From the NCBI GenBank assembly GCA_024123915.1, contig CP099650.1:5456001-5520000 (forward strand): DNA of 64,000 nt, in the 5' to 3' direction. The first letter of the stretch is position 1. The number at the start of each line of letters is the position of its first letter. The notes under the pieces are model-generated. The model saw only the letters and a program-made list of their open reading frames with translations, was not told where the DNA came from and made no database searches. The translations under genes were made by a program, and so were the position numbers. Positions 19,442 to 26,507 of the stretch are shown piece after piece. This stretch comes from Oxalobacteraceae bacterium OTU3CAMAD1. GTDB taxonomy: Bacteria; Pseudomonadota; Gammaproteobacteria; Burkholderiales; Burkholderiaceae_D.

Positions 19442-21031
19442 ATGGCCTGCACCCTTCGCATGACCTGCACCATCCACGTGCTCCGCGCCGCCGCCGGCCT
19501 GTGCCTGGCCATCGCCAGCTTCCACGGCGTCGCGGCCGAAGGCGCGGCGGCGCTGCTCGCCCAGGCGCGCGAGGCGGTCGGCGGCAACGCCTGGCGGCAA
19601 GTCAAAACCCAGCACACGCAATTCGTGCGCACCTACCTCGACCACGACGAGGCGGGCAGCAGCGACCTCGATTTCGCCAGCGGCCGCTACGCGCAACGCA
19701 TCCCCACGTCGGCGGTGGCGCGCCTGATGTCGCGCTCGGACGGCCGCAACTTCTGGCGCCAGCGCATGGGCAAACTGGAAAAACAGGAAGGCCCGGCCCG
19801 CGATCCCGAGCTGCATCTGGGACGCCAATCTTACGCGTGGTGGTTCGCGCGCGGCGGCAAGGCGCGCCGGCTGGAACTGAAGGCGCCGCGCCGCCACGCC
19901 GGCGTCGACTACGCGGTCGTGCGCGTCGAGCTGGCATCGGGCATCGCCTTCGATTACTGGATCAACGACACCACGCGCCGCATCGAGCGCCGCCAGGAAG
20001 TGGTCGACGGTAAAACCTTCACCATCGACTACCGCGATTTCCGCCGCGTGGGGGCCGTCACCCTGCCCTTCGAGGAAAGCGTGCGCGACGCGAAAGACAG
20101 CGCCGACGAGGAAACGCTGCGCGTGTCCACCATCGTGCTCAACCGCCCCGCCGCGCAGATGGACTTCTCCCTGCCGCAGCCGGCCGTGATGCAGGGCTTC
20201 TCGGCCCAGCGGCCGGCCGTGACGGTGCCATTCGAGCCTTGCCAGGCGCACATCTGCGTGATGCTGACGTTGAACGGACAGGGCCCGTTCAAATTCATCC
20301 TCGACACCGGCGCCCGCAACGTCATCAGCGATAAACTATACCGGCGCCTGCGCCTGCCCGCGCAGGGCGTGGCTGTGCTATCCGGCCTCGGCCAGCAGAC
20401 CGAACGCGGCGTGCTGACCACGGTGCAGCAGATCGGCATGGCCGGCCTGACCCTGGACCGCCAGGCCTTCTTCACCAGTCCCACGCTCGACAACCTGCCG
20501 ATCGACGGCACCATCGGCTACGAATGGCTGTGGCTGACGCCGACCTTGATCGACTACGCCGCGCGCCAGCTGACCTTCCACGACCCGGACAGCTTTGTGT
20601 ATCGCGGCGCGGCCGCCGCCACGCCGCTGTCGTTCCACGACAAGACGCCGCAGATCGAAGCCGTGCTCGACGGCCTGCCCGGCAAGTTCACCATCGACAC
20701 CGGCAGCGACTTCTCGCTGACGATGAGCAAGCCGTTCGTCGACCGCTATGGGCTGGTGGAAAAATACGGCGCCGGGGACACGGTGCAGACCGCGCAAGTC
20801 ATCGGCGGCACCACCCAGGTGCTGACAACGCGCGGCAAGCTGTTCGAAATGGGCGGCGTGCGGATCGCCGACCCGACCCTGGAACTGTCGACGCGCGGCG
20901 GCGGCACGCTGAACAGCCCCACCCTCGCCGGCAACATCAGCAACGGCATTTTGCGGCAACTGAACATCCTGTTCGATTACCAGGGCGGCAAGGTCTATAT
21001 CGAGCCCAACAAGGTGATGTCAGCCGAGTAG
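19442..21031 (+). CDS. Exported aspartyl protease with two retropepsin-like DTG motifs
   Basis: A protein of about 529 residues from this start (19460 is equally possible; no clear ribosome site favours either). A signal peptide (LRAAAGLCLAIASFHGVAAE) indicates export. The first 250 residues resemble the outer-membrane-lipoprotein-sorting-like domains often joined to such proteases. The second half contains two DTG motifs, FILDTGARN (Asp288) and FTIDTGSDF (Asp419), about 130 residues apart, so one chain may supply both halves of an aspartyl active site. The gene is preceded by the helicase terminator and stands alone. Substrate unknown. Confidence 0.82.
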   Translation: MACTLRMTCTIHVLRAAAGLCLAIASFHGVAAEGAAALLAQAREAVGGNAWRQVKTQHTQFVRTYLDHDEAGSSDLDFASGRYAQRIPTSAVARLMSRSDGRNFWRQRMGKLEKQEGPARDPELHLGRQSYAWWFARGGKARRLELKAPRRHAGVDYAVVRVELASGIAFDYWINDTTRRIERRQEVVDGKTFTIDYRDFRRVGAVTLPFEESVRDAKDSADEETLRVSTIVLNRPAAQMDFSLPQPAVMQGFSAQRPAVTVPFEPCQAHICVMLTLNGQGPFKFILDTGARNVISDKLYRRLRLPAQGVAVLSGLGQQTERGVLTTVQQIGMAGLTLDRQAFFTSPTLDNLPIDGTIGYEWLWLTPTLIDYAARQLTFHDPDSFVYRGAAAATPLSFHDKTPQIEAVLDGLPGKFTIDTGSDFSLTMSKPFVDRYGLVEKYGAGDTVQTAQVIGGTTQVLTTRGKLFEMGGVRIADPTLELSTRGGGTLNSPTLAGNISNGILRQLNILFDYQGGKVYIEPNKVMSAE

Positions 21032-21032
21032 G

Positions 21033-21069
21033 AAGCAGGCACTAGTAAGCAGGCACTAGTAAGCAGGCA
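21033..21069. repeat. Short tandem repeat, 14-bp unit
   Basis: AAGCAGGCACTAGT occurs twice in tandem, followed by a partial third copy (AAGCAGGCA). It starts directly after the protease stop codon. Its length could vary between strains by slippage. Confidence 0.85.
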
Positions 21070-21134
21070 AAACAGCGCGAGGCGCGGAGTGGGTCTGCCC
21101 ACACCAGCCCTTCGGGGAACGAGTCTCTTTCGCC

Positions 21135-21217
21135 AGTCTCTTTCGGTCTCTTTTGGTCTTTTTTAAACTCCTGCGTCTTCTTGCGGTCCAAGAGACTGAA
21201 AGAGACCGAAAAAGACC
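21135..21217. other. Long imperfect hairpin upstream of the frameshifted gene
   Basis: A 24-nt arm at 21135-21158 (containing TTTCGGTCTCTTT) is complementary, with four mismatches, to 21194-21217. The 35-nt loop begins with a run of T. Several GTCTCTTT direct repeats build the left arm. The right arm ends about 20 nt before the ATG at 21239, so the structure could act as a terminator for the upstream gene or influence translation. Confidence 0.6.
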
Positions 21218-21238
21218 AAACCCTCAAGGAGAAAGAGT

Positions 21239-21648
21239 ATGGTTCCCCCACGCCCCCGTTATCTACCACCCGCCACCCTCCTCCAGCTAGAAACCTTCCT
21301 GCGCGAAACCGCCAGCCCGCTGTCGGTGACCGAGGCGGTGGTCGCCGCCGTCAAGCAGTGGATCGAGCGGACCCGCAGCGCCGCCTACCCCGCGCCCTCT
21401 GGCTGCGCTTCCCCGGTGAAAAGAACTGGAGCAACGCCGACCTGCTGCGCGCGCAACTGCAAAAGCGCGCCGCCAAGCCGGCGCCGACACCCTCTGAGGC
21501 GATGAGCGCTGCGGCCGAAACCATGAGCAATGCCTTGAACGCGGCCTTGGTACTTATCGAACACGTCGACCACCAAGCACGCAACACGCTGGAGCGCCGC
21601 GTTCCCAAGAGCAGGCGCGACTACGACGAGTTCGACGACGTTCCTTGA
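21239..21648 (+). pseudogene. Small hypothetical gene split by a frameshift
   Basis: A strong ribosome site (AAGGAGA) precedes the ATG at 21239. The first 50 codons give a convincing protein (LLQLETFLRETASPLSVTEAV..., ending near WIERTRSAAY). After about 21388 that frame turns into nonsense-like Cys/Arg/Pro residues, while the -1 frame becomes protein-like (ALWLRFPGEKNWSNADLL, then SRRDYDEFDDVP) and ends at 21648. The two parts join in a C-rich stretch at 21388-21398, so an indel there, a sequencing error or a programmed -1 shift would explain the pattern. No classical slippery heptamer is visible. The restored product would be about 136 residues. I do not recognise a family. Confidence 0.6.
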
Positions 21649-21748
21649 TCGCGGCGGCAATCCGGGCATAATGAGGGGAGCGCAACCCAGCAGGCAACAA
21701 TTTGTATCGTTCACACAATATCCGCGACGGCGGGCCGTCTACACCACC

Positions 21749-22306
21749 ATGCCGCCGCCATCCCCCACCCCCGCCGACCAGGACCAAGCCATCACCGCGA
21801 CGGTGTTGCGCGAGCGCTCGAAGCTGGGCAGCTTCATCCGCCGCCGGGTGGCCGACCAGACCGACGCCGAAGACATCCTGCAAGACGTCTTTTACGAATT
21901 CACCCAGGCCCACCGCCTGCCGGAACCGATCGAGCAGGTCAGCGCCTGGCTCTACCGCGTCGCCCGCAACCGCATCATCGACCGTTTCCGCAAGAAGAAA
22001 GAGGTGCCGCTGGACGACATGGTCGACGAGGACGGCGAAGCCTACCGCCTCGACCTGCTGGTGCCGTCCGCCGACGCCGGCCCCGAGCATGCCTACCACC
22101 GCGCCGTGCTGCTCGAACAACTGCAGGCGGCGCTCGAAGAACTACCGCCCAACCAACGCGACGTCTTCATCGCCCACGAGCTCGACGGGCTGAGCTTCAA
22201 GGACATGGCGCTCGCAAGCGGCGTGTCTGTCAACACCCTGCTGGCGCGTAAGCGCTACGCCGTGCTGCACCTGCGCGCGCGGCTGCAGGACCTGTACAAC
22301 GAATGA
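21749..22306 (+). CDS. ECF-type RNA polymerase sigma factor
   Basis: A 185-residue sigma factor with region 2 (AEDILQDVFYEFTQ...VSAWLYRVARNRIIDRFRKKK) and region 4 (LEELPPNQRDVFIAHELDGLSFKDMALASGVSVNTLLARKRYA), and no region 1 or 3, as expected for the extracytoplasmic-function class. I chose the ATG at 21749 because the upstream 26 codons are not protein-like; the ribosome site is weak. It is followed at 13 bp by a small membrane protein gene and then by an MFS pump, so the three form an operon. No recognisable zinc-type or FecR-type anti-sigma factor is next to it. Confidence 0.9.
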   Translation: MPPPSPTPADQDQAITATVLRERSKLGSFIRRRVADQTDAEDILQDVFYEFTQAHRLPEPIEQVSAWLYRVARNRIIDRFRKKKEVPLDDMVDEDGEAYRLDLLVPSADAGPEHAYHRAVLLEQLQAALEELPPNQRDVFIAHELDGLSFKDMALASGVSVNTLLARKRYAVLHLRARLQDLYNE

Positions 22307-22319
22307 AAGGAGAGTCGAA

Positions 22320-22649
22320 ATGATGAAATACAAACTGCTGCTCATCCCCAAGATGCTGGTTATCATGGCACTGTTGGGCTGGATCGTCATGTTGCTATGG
22401 AACTGGATCGTGCCCCACCTGTTCGCCGGCGGCGCGCCGCTGGACTACTGGCGCGCGCTCGGCCTGCTGGTGCTGTGCCGCATCCTGGTCGGCGGCTTCG
22501 GCGGCCGCCACCACCATGAGGCCGGCGCCCAACGCTGGCAGCGCTGGCAGGCGATGACGCCGGAGGAGCGCGAACAATTCCGCGCCGCCCACAAAGGCCG
22601 CTTCTGGGGCCACGGCCGTGACTGGACCAACGAAAACACCAAGGAATAA
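22320..22649 (+). CDS. Small two-helix membrane protein, possible partner of the ECF sigma factor
   Basis: A 109-residue protein with a good ribosome site (AAAGGAGAG). Two hydrophobic segments (about residues 5-30, LLLIPKMLVIMALLGWIVMLL, and about 42-60) place it in the membrane. The remainder is a His/Trp/Arg-rich tail with the phrase MTPEEREQFRAAHKGRFW, similar in style to Spy/CpxP-like metal- or stress-sensing proteins. It sits between the sigma factor and the MFS pump with almost no spacing (2 bp before the next gene). It may serve as the anti-sigma or sensor component, but that is inferred from position only. Confidence 0.7.
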   Translation: MMKYKLLLIPKMLVIMALLGWIVMLLWNWIVPHLFAGGAPLDYWRALGLLVLCRILVGGFGGRHHHEAGAQRWQRWQAMTPEEREQFRAAHKGRFWGHGRDWTNENTKE

Positions 22650-22651
22650 CA

Positions 22652-23893
22652 ATGACAAAAACCAACGCCGCCGTGGCGGCGAACTTCACGCCCTATCAAA
22701 AAATCGTCGTCGCGATGCTCGCCTTCCTGCAGTTCGCGGTGATCCTCGACTTCATGCTGATGTCGCCGCTGGGCGCGGTGATCATGCCGGCCCTCAACAT
22801 CGGGCCGATGGAGTTCGGCTTGGTGGTGTCGGCCTACGCCTTCAGCGCCGGCGCCTCCGGCCTGCTGACGGCCGGTTTCGCCGACCGCTACGACCGCAAG
22901 AAACTGCTGCTGTTCTTCTACACCGGCTTCATCCTCGGCACCGTCTGGTGCGGCCTGGCGCAAAGCTTCGAAAGCCTGCTGGCCGCGCGCGTGGTCACCG
23001 GCCTGTTCGGCGGCGTCATCGGCTCCATCGTGCTGGCCATCTCGACCGACCTGTTCGCGCCGCAGCTGCGCGGCCGCGTCATGGGCCTGATCCAGACCGC
23101 CTTCGCCGCCAGCCAGGTGCTCGGCATCCCGATCGGCATCTATTTATCGAACAAATGGGACTGGCATGTGCCCTTCCTCGCCATGGCCGTCTTCGGCCTG
23201 GCCGGCGGCCTGCTGGTCGCGTGGAAAATGCAGCCGGTCAACGCCCACCTGGACCAGCCGCAGCGCCACAGCCCGTGGGCGCACCTGTACCACACGGTGA
23301 CCGTGCCGCGCCACCTGCTGGCCTTCTCCATCACCGCCCTGCTCACCACCGGCGGCTTCATGCTCATGCCCTTCAGCAGCGCCTACATCGTCAACAACCT
23401 CGGCATCGACATGCACCACCTGCCCACCGTCTACCTGGTCACCGGCCTGTGCACCATCTTCGCCGGCCCGCTGATCGGCAGGGCCGCCGACCGGCGCGGC
23501 AAGTTCCCCGTGTTTGTGTTCGGCACCGCGCTGTCGATCGTGATGGTGGTGGTCTACACCCACCTGGGCACCATTCCGATGTGGGCGCTGGTGGCGGTCA
23601 ACGCGCTGATGTTCGTCGGCATCTTCTCGCGCATGATCCCCTTCCAGGCGATGGCCGCGTCGGTGCCGCCGGCCACCCAGCGCGGCGCGTTCAACGCCAT
23701 CAGCGCCTCGATCCAGCAACTGTCGGGCGGCGTGGCCTCGGTCGTGGCCGGCCACATCGTCACCCAGGCCCCGGACGGCAAATTGCAGCACTTCAGCGTG
23801 ATCGGCTATGTGGTTGTGGCCACCTCGCTGGTGGCGCTGGGGCTGGTGTGGCGGCTGCAGCGCGGCCTCGCGGCCGCCCAGCCGGCCCTGTGA
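22652..23893 (+). CDS. MFS transporter
   Basis: A 413-residue, twelve-helix major-facilitator protein. The family motif A between helices 2 and 3 is visible (GFADRYDRKKLLLF), and a second half repeats the arrangement (GRAADRRGKFP). It resembles the drug/sugar-efflux branch of MFS (DHA1-like). It lies 2 bp after the small membrane protein gene, in the ECF sigma operon. Export of a toxic compound under sigma control is likely; the substrate is unknown. Confidence 0.9.
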   Translation: MTKTNAAVAANFTPYQKIVVAMLAFLQFAVILDFMLMSPLGAVIMPALNIGPMEFGLVVSAYAFSAGASGLLTAGFADRYDRKKLLLFFYTGFILGTVWCGLAQSFESLLAARVVTGLFGGVIGSIVLAISTDLFAPQLRGRVMGLIQTAFAASQVLGIPIGIYLSNKWDWHVPFLAMAVFGLAGGLLVAWKMQPVNAHLDQPQRHSPWAHLYHTVTVPRHLLAFSITALLTTGGFMLMPFSSAYIVNNLGIDMHHLPTVYLVTGLCTIFAGPLIGRAADRRGKFPVFVFGTALSIVMVVVYTHLGTIPMWALVAVNALMFVGIFSRMIPFQAMAASVPPATQRGAFNAISASIQQLSGGVASVVAGHIVTQAPDGKLQHFSVIGYVVVATSLVALGLVWRLQRGLAAAQPAL

Positions 23894-23957
23894 CCCCGGG
23901 TTGGCGCGCCCTCAATATTGGCGAAAATTTCAATCCTATTAGTAAAATTCAATTTAA

Positions 23958-23987
23958 TTGCCACATGGAACTATTTGGAATTATAAT
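23958..23987 (+). promoter_or_regulatory. Sigma-70 promoter of the 63-residue ORF
   Basis: TTGCCA at 23958-23963 and a perfect TATAAT at 23982-23987 with 18-bp spacing, in an AT-rich patch that contrasts with the surrounding GC-rich DNA. It is one of the best matches to the sigma-70 consensus in the window. Confidence 0.75.
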
Positions 23988-24031
23988 GGGCGGAGTGATT
24001 CTCAATACTCAACTCGAAAGGGAGGAATTCC

Positions 24032-24223
24032 ATGAACGCCAGAAATATGGATGCGGCTTGCCTGCGGGCGCTGCGCCGCCGCGGACACTCCGACAACAGC
24101 ATCAACGCGATGAGCCCGGAGGAGGCGTTTTGTGAATACTGCGCTTACCACGGCATCATGAACCTGGTGCCGTCAACCCTGCAAATGCTCGACAAGCTGC
24201 GCAGCGAGCAGCCCCCGCAATAA
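24032..24223 (+). CDS. Hypothetical 63-residue protein
   Basis: A small gene with a strong ribosome site (GGGAGGAA), its own consensus promoter at 23958-23987 and a terminator directly after it, so it is very likely expressed by itself. The product contains SPEEAFCEYCAYHGIMNLVP, with two cysteines in a CEYC pair, and a helical C-terminus (TLQMLDKLRSEQ). It has no signal peptide or membrane segment. I do not recognise a family. Confidence 0.75.
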   Translation: MNARNMDAACLRALRRRGHSDNSINAMSPEEAFCEYCAYHGIMNLVPSTLQMLDKLRSEQPPQ

Positions 24224-24226
24224 AAA

Positions 24227-24262
24227 AAGGCCGCCGGTAGCAACCAGGCGGCCTTCTTCTTT
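24227..24262. terminator. Bidirectional terminator between the 63-residue ORF and the DUF3297 gene
   Basis: The stem AAGGCCGCC / GGCGGCCTT (24227-24255) has an 11-nt loop, followed by CTTCTTTT on the plus strand and preceded by seven A residues that become a T run on the minus strand. It serves both convergent genes. Confidence 0.88.
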
Positions 24263-24275
24263 TCAGAGCGATGGA

Positions 24276-24524
24276 TTAACGGTAGAACGCTTCGACCTTG
24301 CCTTTGAGCTTGATCAGCATCGGATTGCCTTTGCGGTCCAGGCTTTTGCCGGCCGGAACCTTGATCCAGCCTTCGCTGATGCAGTATTCGTCCACGTCCA
24401 GACGCTCTTTGTCGTTGAAACGGATGCCGACGTCGTGTTCGAACACGGCGGCGACATGGTGCGGGCTGCGCGGATCGATCGACAGACGATCCGGCAGCGG
24501 AGGGAGTTGAGTAGTATCGTTCAT
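24276..24524 (-). CDS. DUF3297 family protein
   Basis: An 82-residue basic cytosolic protein with strong DUF3297 signatures (PPLPDRLSIDPRSPHHV, VFEHDVGIRFN, DEYCISEGWI, DRKGNPMLIKLKGKVEAFYR). The family is small and of unknown function. It lies 12 bp downstream of the cation/proton antiporter gene on the same strand and ends at the shared terminator, so it is probably the last gene of that transcript. Confidence 0.92.
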   Translation of the reverse strand: MNDTTQLPPLPDRLSIDPRSPHHVAAVFEHDVGIRFNDKERLDVDEYCISEGWIKVPAGKSLDRKGNPMLIKLKGKVEAFYR

Positions 24525-24536
24525 TCCGCCATTATA

Positions 24537-25742
24537 TCAGCTGGTTTTGAAGATCAGCTGCGCCACGCGCTGCAATTTCGGGTACACCACCGGCACCGTC
24601 AGCATGGTGCTGCCGATGGCCATCAACAGCAGCGCCGTAAACGTGCCGTTGGTGATGATGCCCTTGTCGAGCAGGATGTTGACGAAGATGATCATGATCA
24701 AGGCCTTGGTTTGCAGCAGCCAGCCGATGATCGACGCCTCGCCCGGTCCCCATTTGAGGATTTTCCCGGCCAGGTGGACCCCCGCCAGCTTGCCGCTGAC
24801 CGACGCCACCAGCAGCACCGCCGCCGCCACGAACACGGCCGAGCCGCCCACCTCCCAGTTGGTGCGCAGGCCGGTACTGAGGAAGAACACCGGCATCACG
24901 GCCATCAGCACGTTGGCGCGCAGGAAGTCCATTTTCTCCTGGTTGAACCAGTCCGTATCCATGACCGCGCCGGCCAGGAAGGCGCCGACCATGTAATGCA
25001 GGCCGGCCCAGTCGGCCGCGAAGGCGCACACGGCCAGCCAGATGAACGCGATATACCAGCGGTCGCGCTCCTCGAGCCGCACCATCATCGCGCGGAACAG
25101 CTTGGTCGCCAGCGCGAACACCAGCAGGAAGCCGGCCTGGCGGCCGACCCGGTCCCAGTCGAGCAGGATCACGGCCAGCACGCCCCAGATGGCGATGTCG
25201 TCCAGGCTGGCGTAGCGCAGGATGCGCTGGCCGATCGGCTGGCGCAGGATTTCCAGCTTTTCCATCAGCAGGATCAGGATCGGCAACGCGGTGACCGCGC
25301 ACGCCATGCCCACGCCGAGCACGAACTGCCAGTCCTGCGCCTTCGGGCCCACCCAGCCGGCGTAGCCGAGCATGCCCAGCGCGGCGACGCAGCCGAACAC
25401 CAGCGGCATGCCCAGCGCCAGGCCGGCCGTGATCGTGCTCTCGCGCCGGTGCTCCCAGGCTTTTCTCAAATCGAGTTCAATGCCGGCGATCATCACGAAG
25501 ATCATCACCGCCCACCAGGCGATGCCGTTGAGCGACTGCACCACCTGCGGATTGAAGACGAAACTGTAGTACTCCGGATAGGCGCGGCCCATGATGCCCG
25601 GCCCGAGCAAAATGCCGGTGATGATCTGCACCACCACCAGCGGCGCGTAGTAGTCGGTGCGGCCGAAGCGCCAAATCAGATACGGCACGCTAAAGATAAT
25701 TAACATCGCGATCAAAAAGATCTCGGTGGTGCCCATGTGCAT
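24537..25742 (-). CDS. Cation:proton antiporter, CPA2 family
   Basis: A 401-residue integral membrane protein with about 12 hydrophobic helices. Recognisable parts are the early GILLGPGIMG motif, FVMIAGIELDLRK, the helix-pair motif with acidic residues RYASLDDIAIWG (the paired Asp residues expected at the ion site), HYMVGAFLAGAVM and the C-terminal helix TKALIMIIFVNILLD. There is no cytosolic TrkA/RCK domain. It probably exchanges Na+ or K+ for protons and supports pH or salt homeostasis. The DUF3297 gene follows at 12 bp. Confidence 0.9.
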   Translation of the reverse strand: MHMGTTEIFLIAMLIIFSVPYLIWRFGRTDYYAPLVVVQIITGILLGPGIMGRAYPEYYSFVFNPQVVQSLNGIAWWAVMIFVMIAGIELDLRKAWEHRRESTITAGLALGMPLVFGCVAALGMLGYAGWVGPKAQDWQFVLGVGMACAVTALPILILLMEKLEILRQPIGQRILRYASLDDIAIWGVLAVILLDWDRVGRQAGFLLVFALATKLFRAMMVRLEERDRWYIAFIWLAVCAFAADWAGLHYMVGAFLAGAVMDTDWFNQEKMDFLRANVLMAVMPVFFLSTGLRTNWEVGGSAVFVAAAVLLVASVSGKLAGVHLAGKILKWGPGEASIIGWLLQTKALIMIIFVNILLDKGIITNGTFTALLLMAIGSTMLTVPVVYPKLQRVAQLIFKTS

Positions 25743-25970
25743 AAATGTCCCCTGCTTATTGTAGTTTGAGTAAAAGCCGGGCCTCCTAGCGGAGGCGTAA
25801 CTTTAGGCAATATTGTATGGCGAAAGCAGTAATGAAAGTCATCCTAGGTTAATCTTTTCACCATCCCGCCGCGCCGCGCCCCTGTAGTACGGATCAAATA
25901 GTGTGGTATACGCCACAGCGGCGCGGGGCCGGTTGCGCCGCCGCGCTTGCTTTCTCCGGTCAGCGGTATA

Positions 25971-25988
25971 TACTTGCACACTCAAGTA
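25971..25988. promoter_or_regulatory. MarR-type operator palindrome
   Basis: TACTTG-N6-CAAGTA, a perfect inverted repeat 36 bp upstream of the marR start. MarR proteins typically bind palindromes of this size overlapping their own promoter. It lies in the 282-bp space between the divergent antiporter and MarR genes. Confidence 0.7.
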
Positions 25989-26024
25989 CTTATCAAACAT
26001 ATCTCAACGACAAAAGGATATTTT

Positions 26025-26498
26025 ATGGACAACCCCGATCACGACACGGCGCCAGCCGCCGTCAGCCCCAGCCTGGAGTTTGCGCTGCGCTTGGCGCGTG
26101 CCCAAGCCACGCTGGTGCGCAGGCTCGACCAGGTGCTGGGCGGCTACCACGGCATCAGCTTCGGCGACTTCATGCTGCTGCACTACCTCAACCGCGCGCC
26201 CGGCGGCCGCCTGCGCCGGGTCGACCTGGCCGAGCGCCAGGGCCTGACGGCGTCCGGCGTCACCCGCACCTTGCTGCCGCTGGAAAAAATCGGCCTGGTA
26301 GAACGCCAGCAGGACCCGCGCGACGCCCGCGTCGCCTACGCCGCCATCACCGCCACCGGCCGCGAACTGCTCAACAACGCCATCGTCGTCGCCGAGCAGA
26401 TCAGCAAGGACTTGCTGCGCAACTGCCCGCAAGAGCGCTTCGCCGAGTTGAGCGAGGCGCTCGGCCTGATCGCTGGCATGAACGCCTCGAACTCTTAA
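26025..26498 (+). CDS. MarR-family transcriptional regulator
   Basis: A 157-residue dimeric winged-helix repressor. The start at 26025 follows an AAAAGGA site; the upstream frame extension covers the operator and is not protein-like. The MarR core is visible: LEFALRLARAQATLVRRLDQ (dimer helix), LAERQGLTASGVTRTLLPLEKIGLVERQQDPRDARVAYAAIT (recognition helix and wing with the DPRDAR motif). It is 9 bp upstream of an MFS transporter gene, the standard layout of a MarR-controlled efflux pump. Phenolic or drug-like ligands usually relieve such repressors (known of the family). Confidence 0.93.
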   Translation: MDNPDHDTAPAAVSPSLEFALRLARAQATLVRRLDQVLGGYHGISFGDFMLLHYLNRAPGGRLRRVDLAERQGLTASGVTRTLLPLEKIGLVERQQDPRDARVAYAAITATGRELLNNAIVVAEQISKDLLRNCPQERFAELSEALGLIAGMNASNS

Positions 26499-26507
26499 GA
26501 GCTCACC

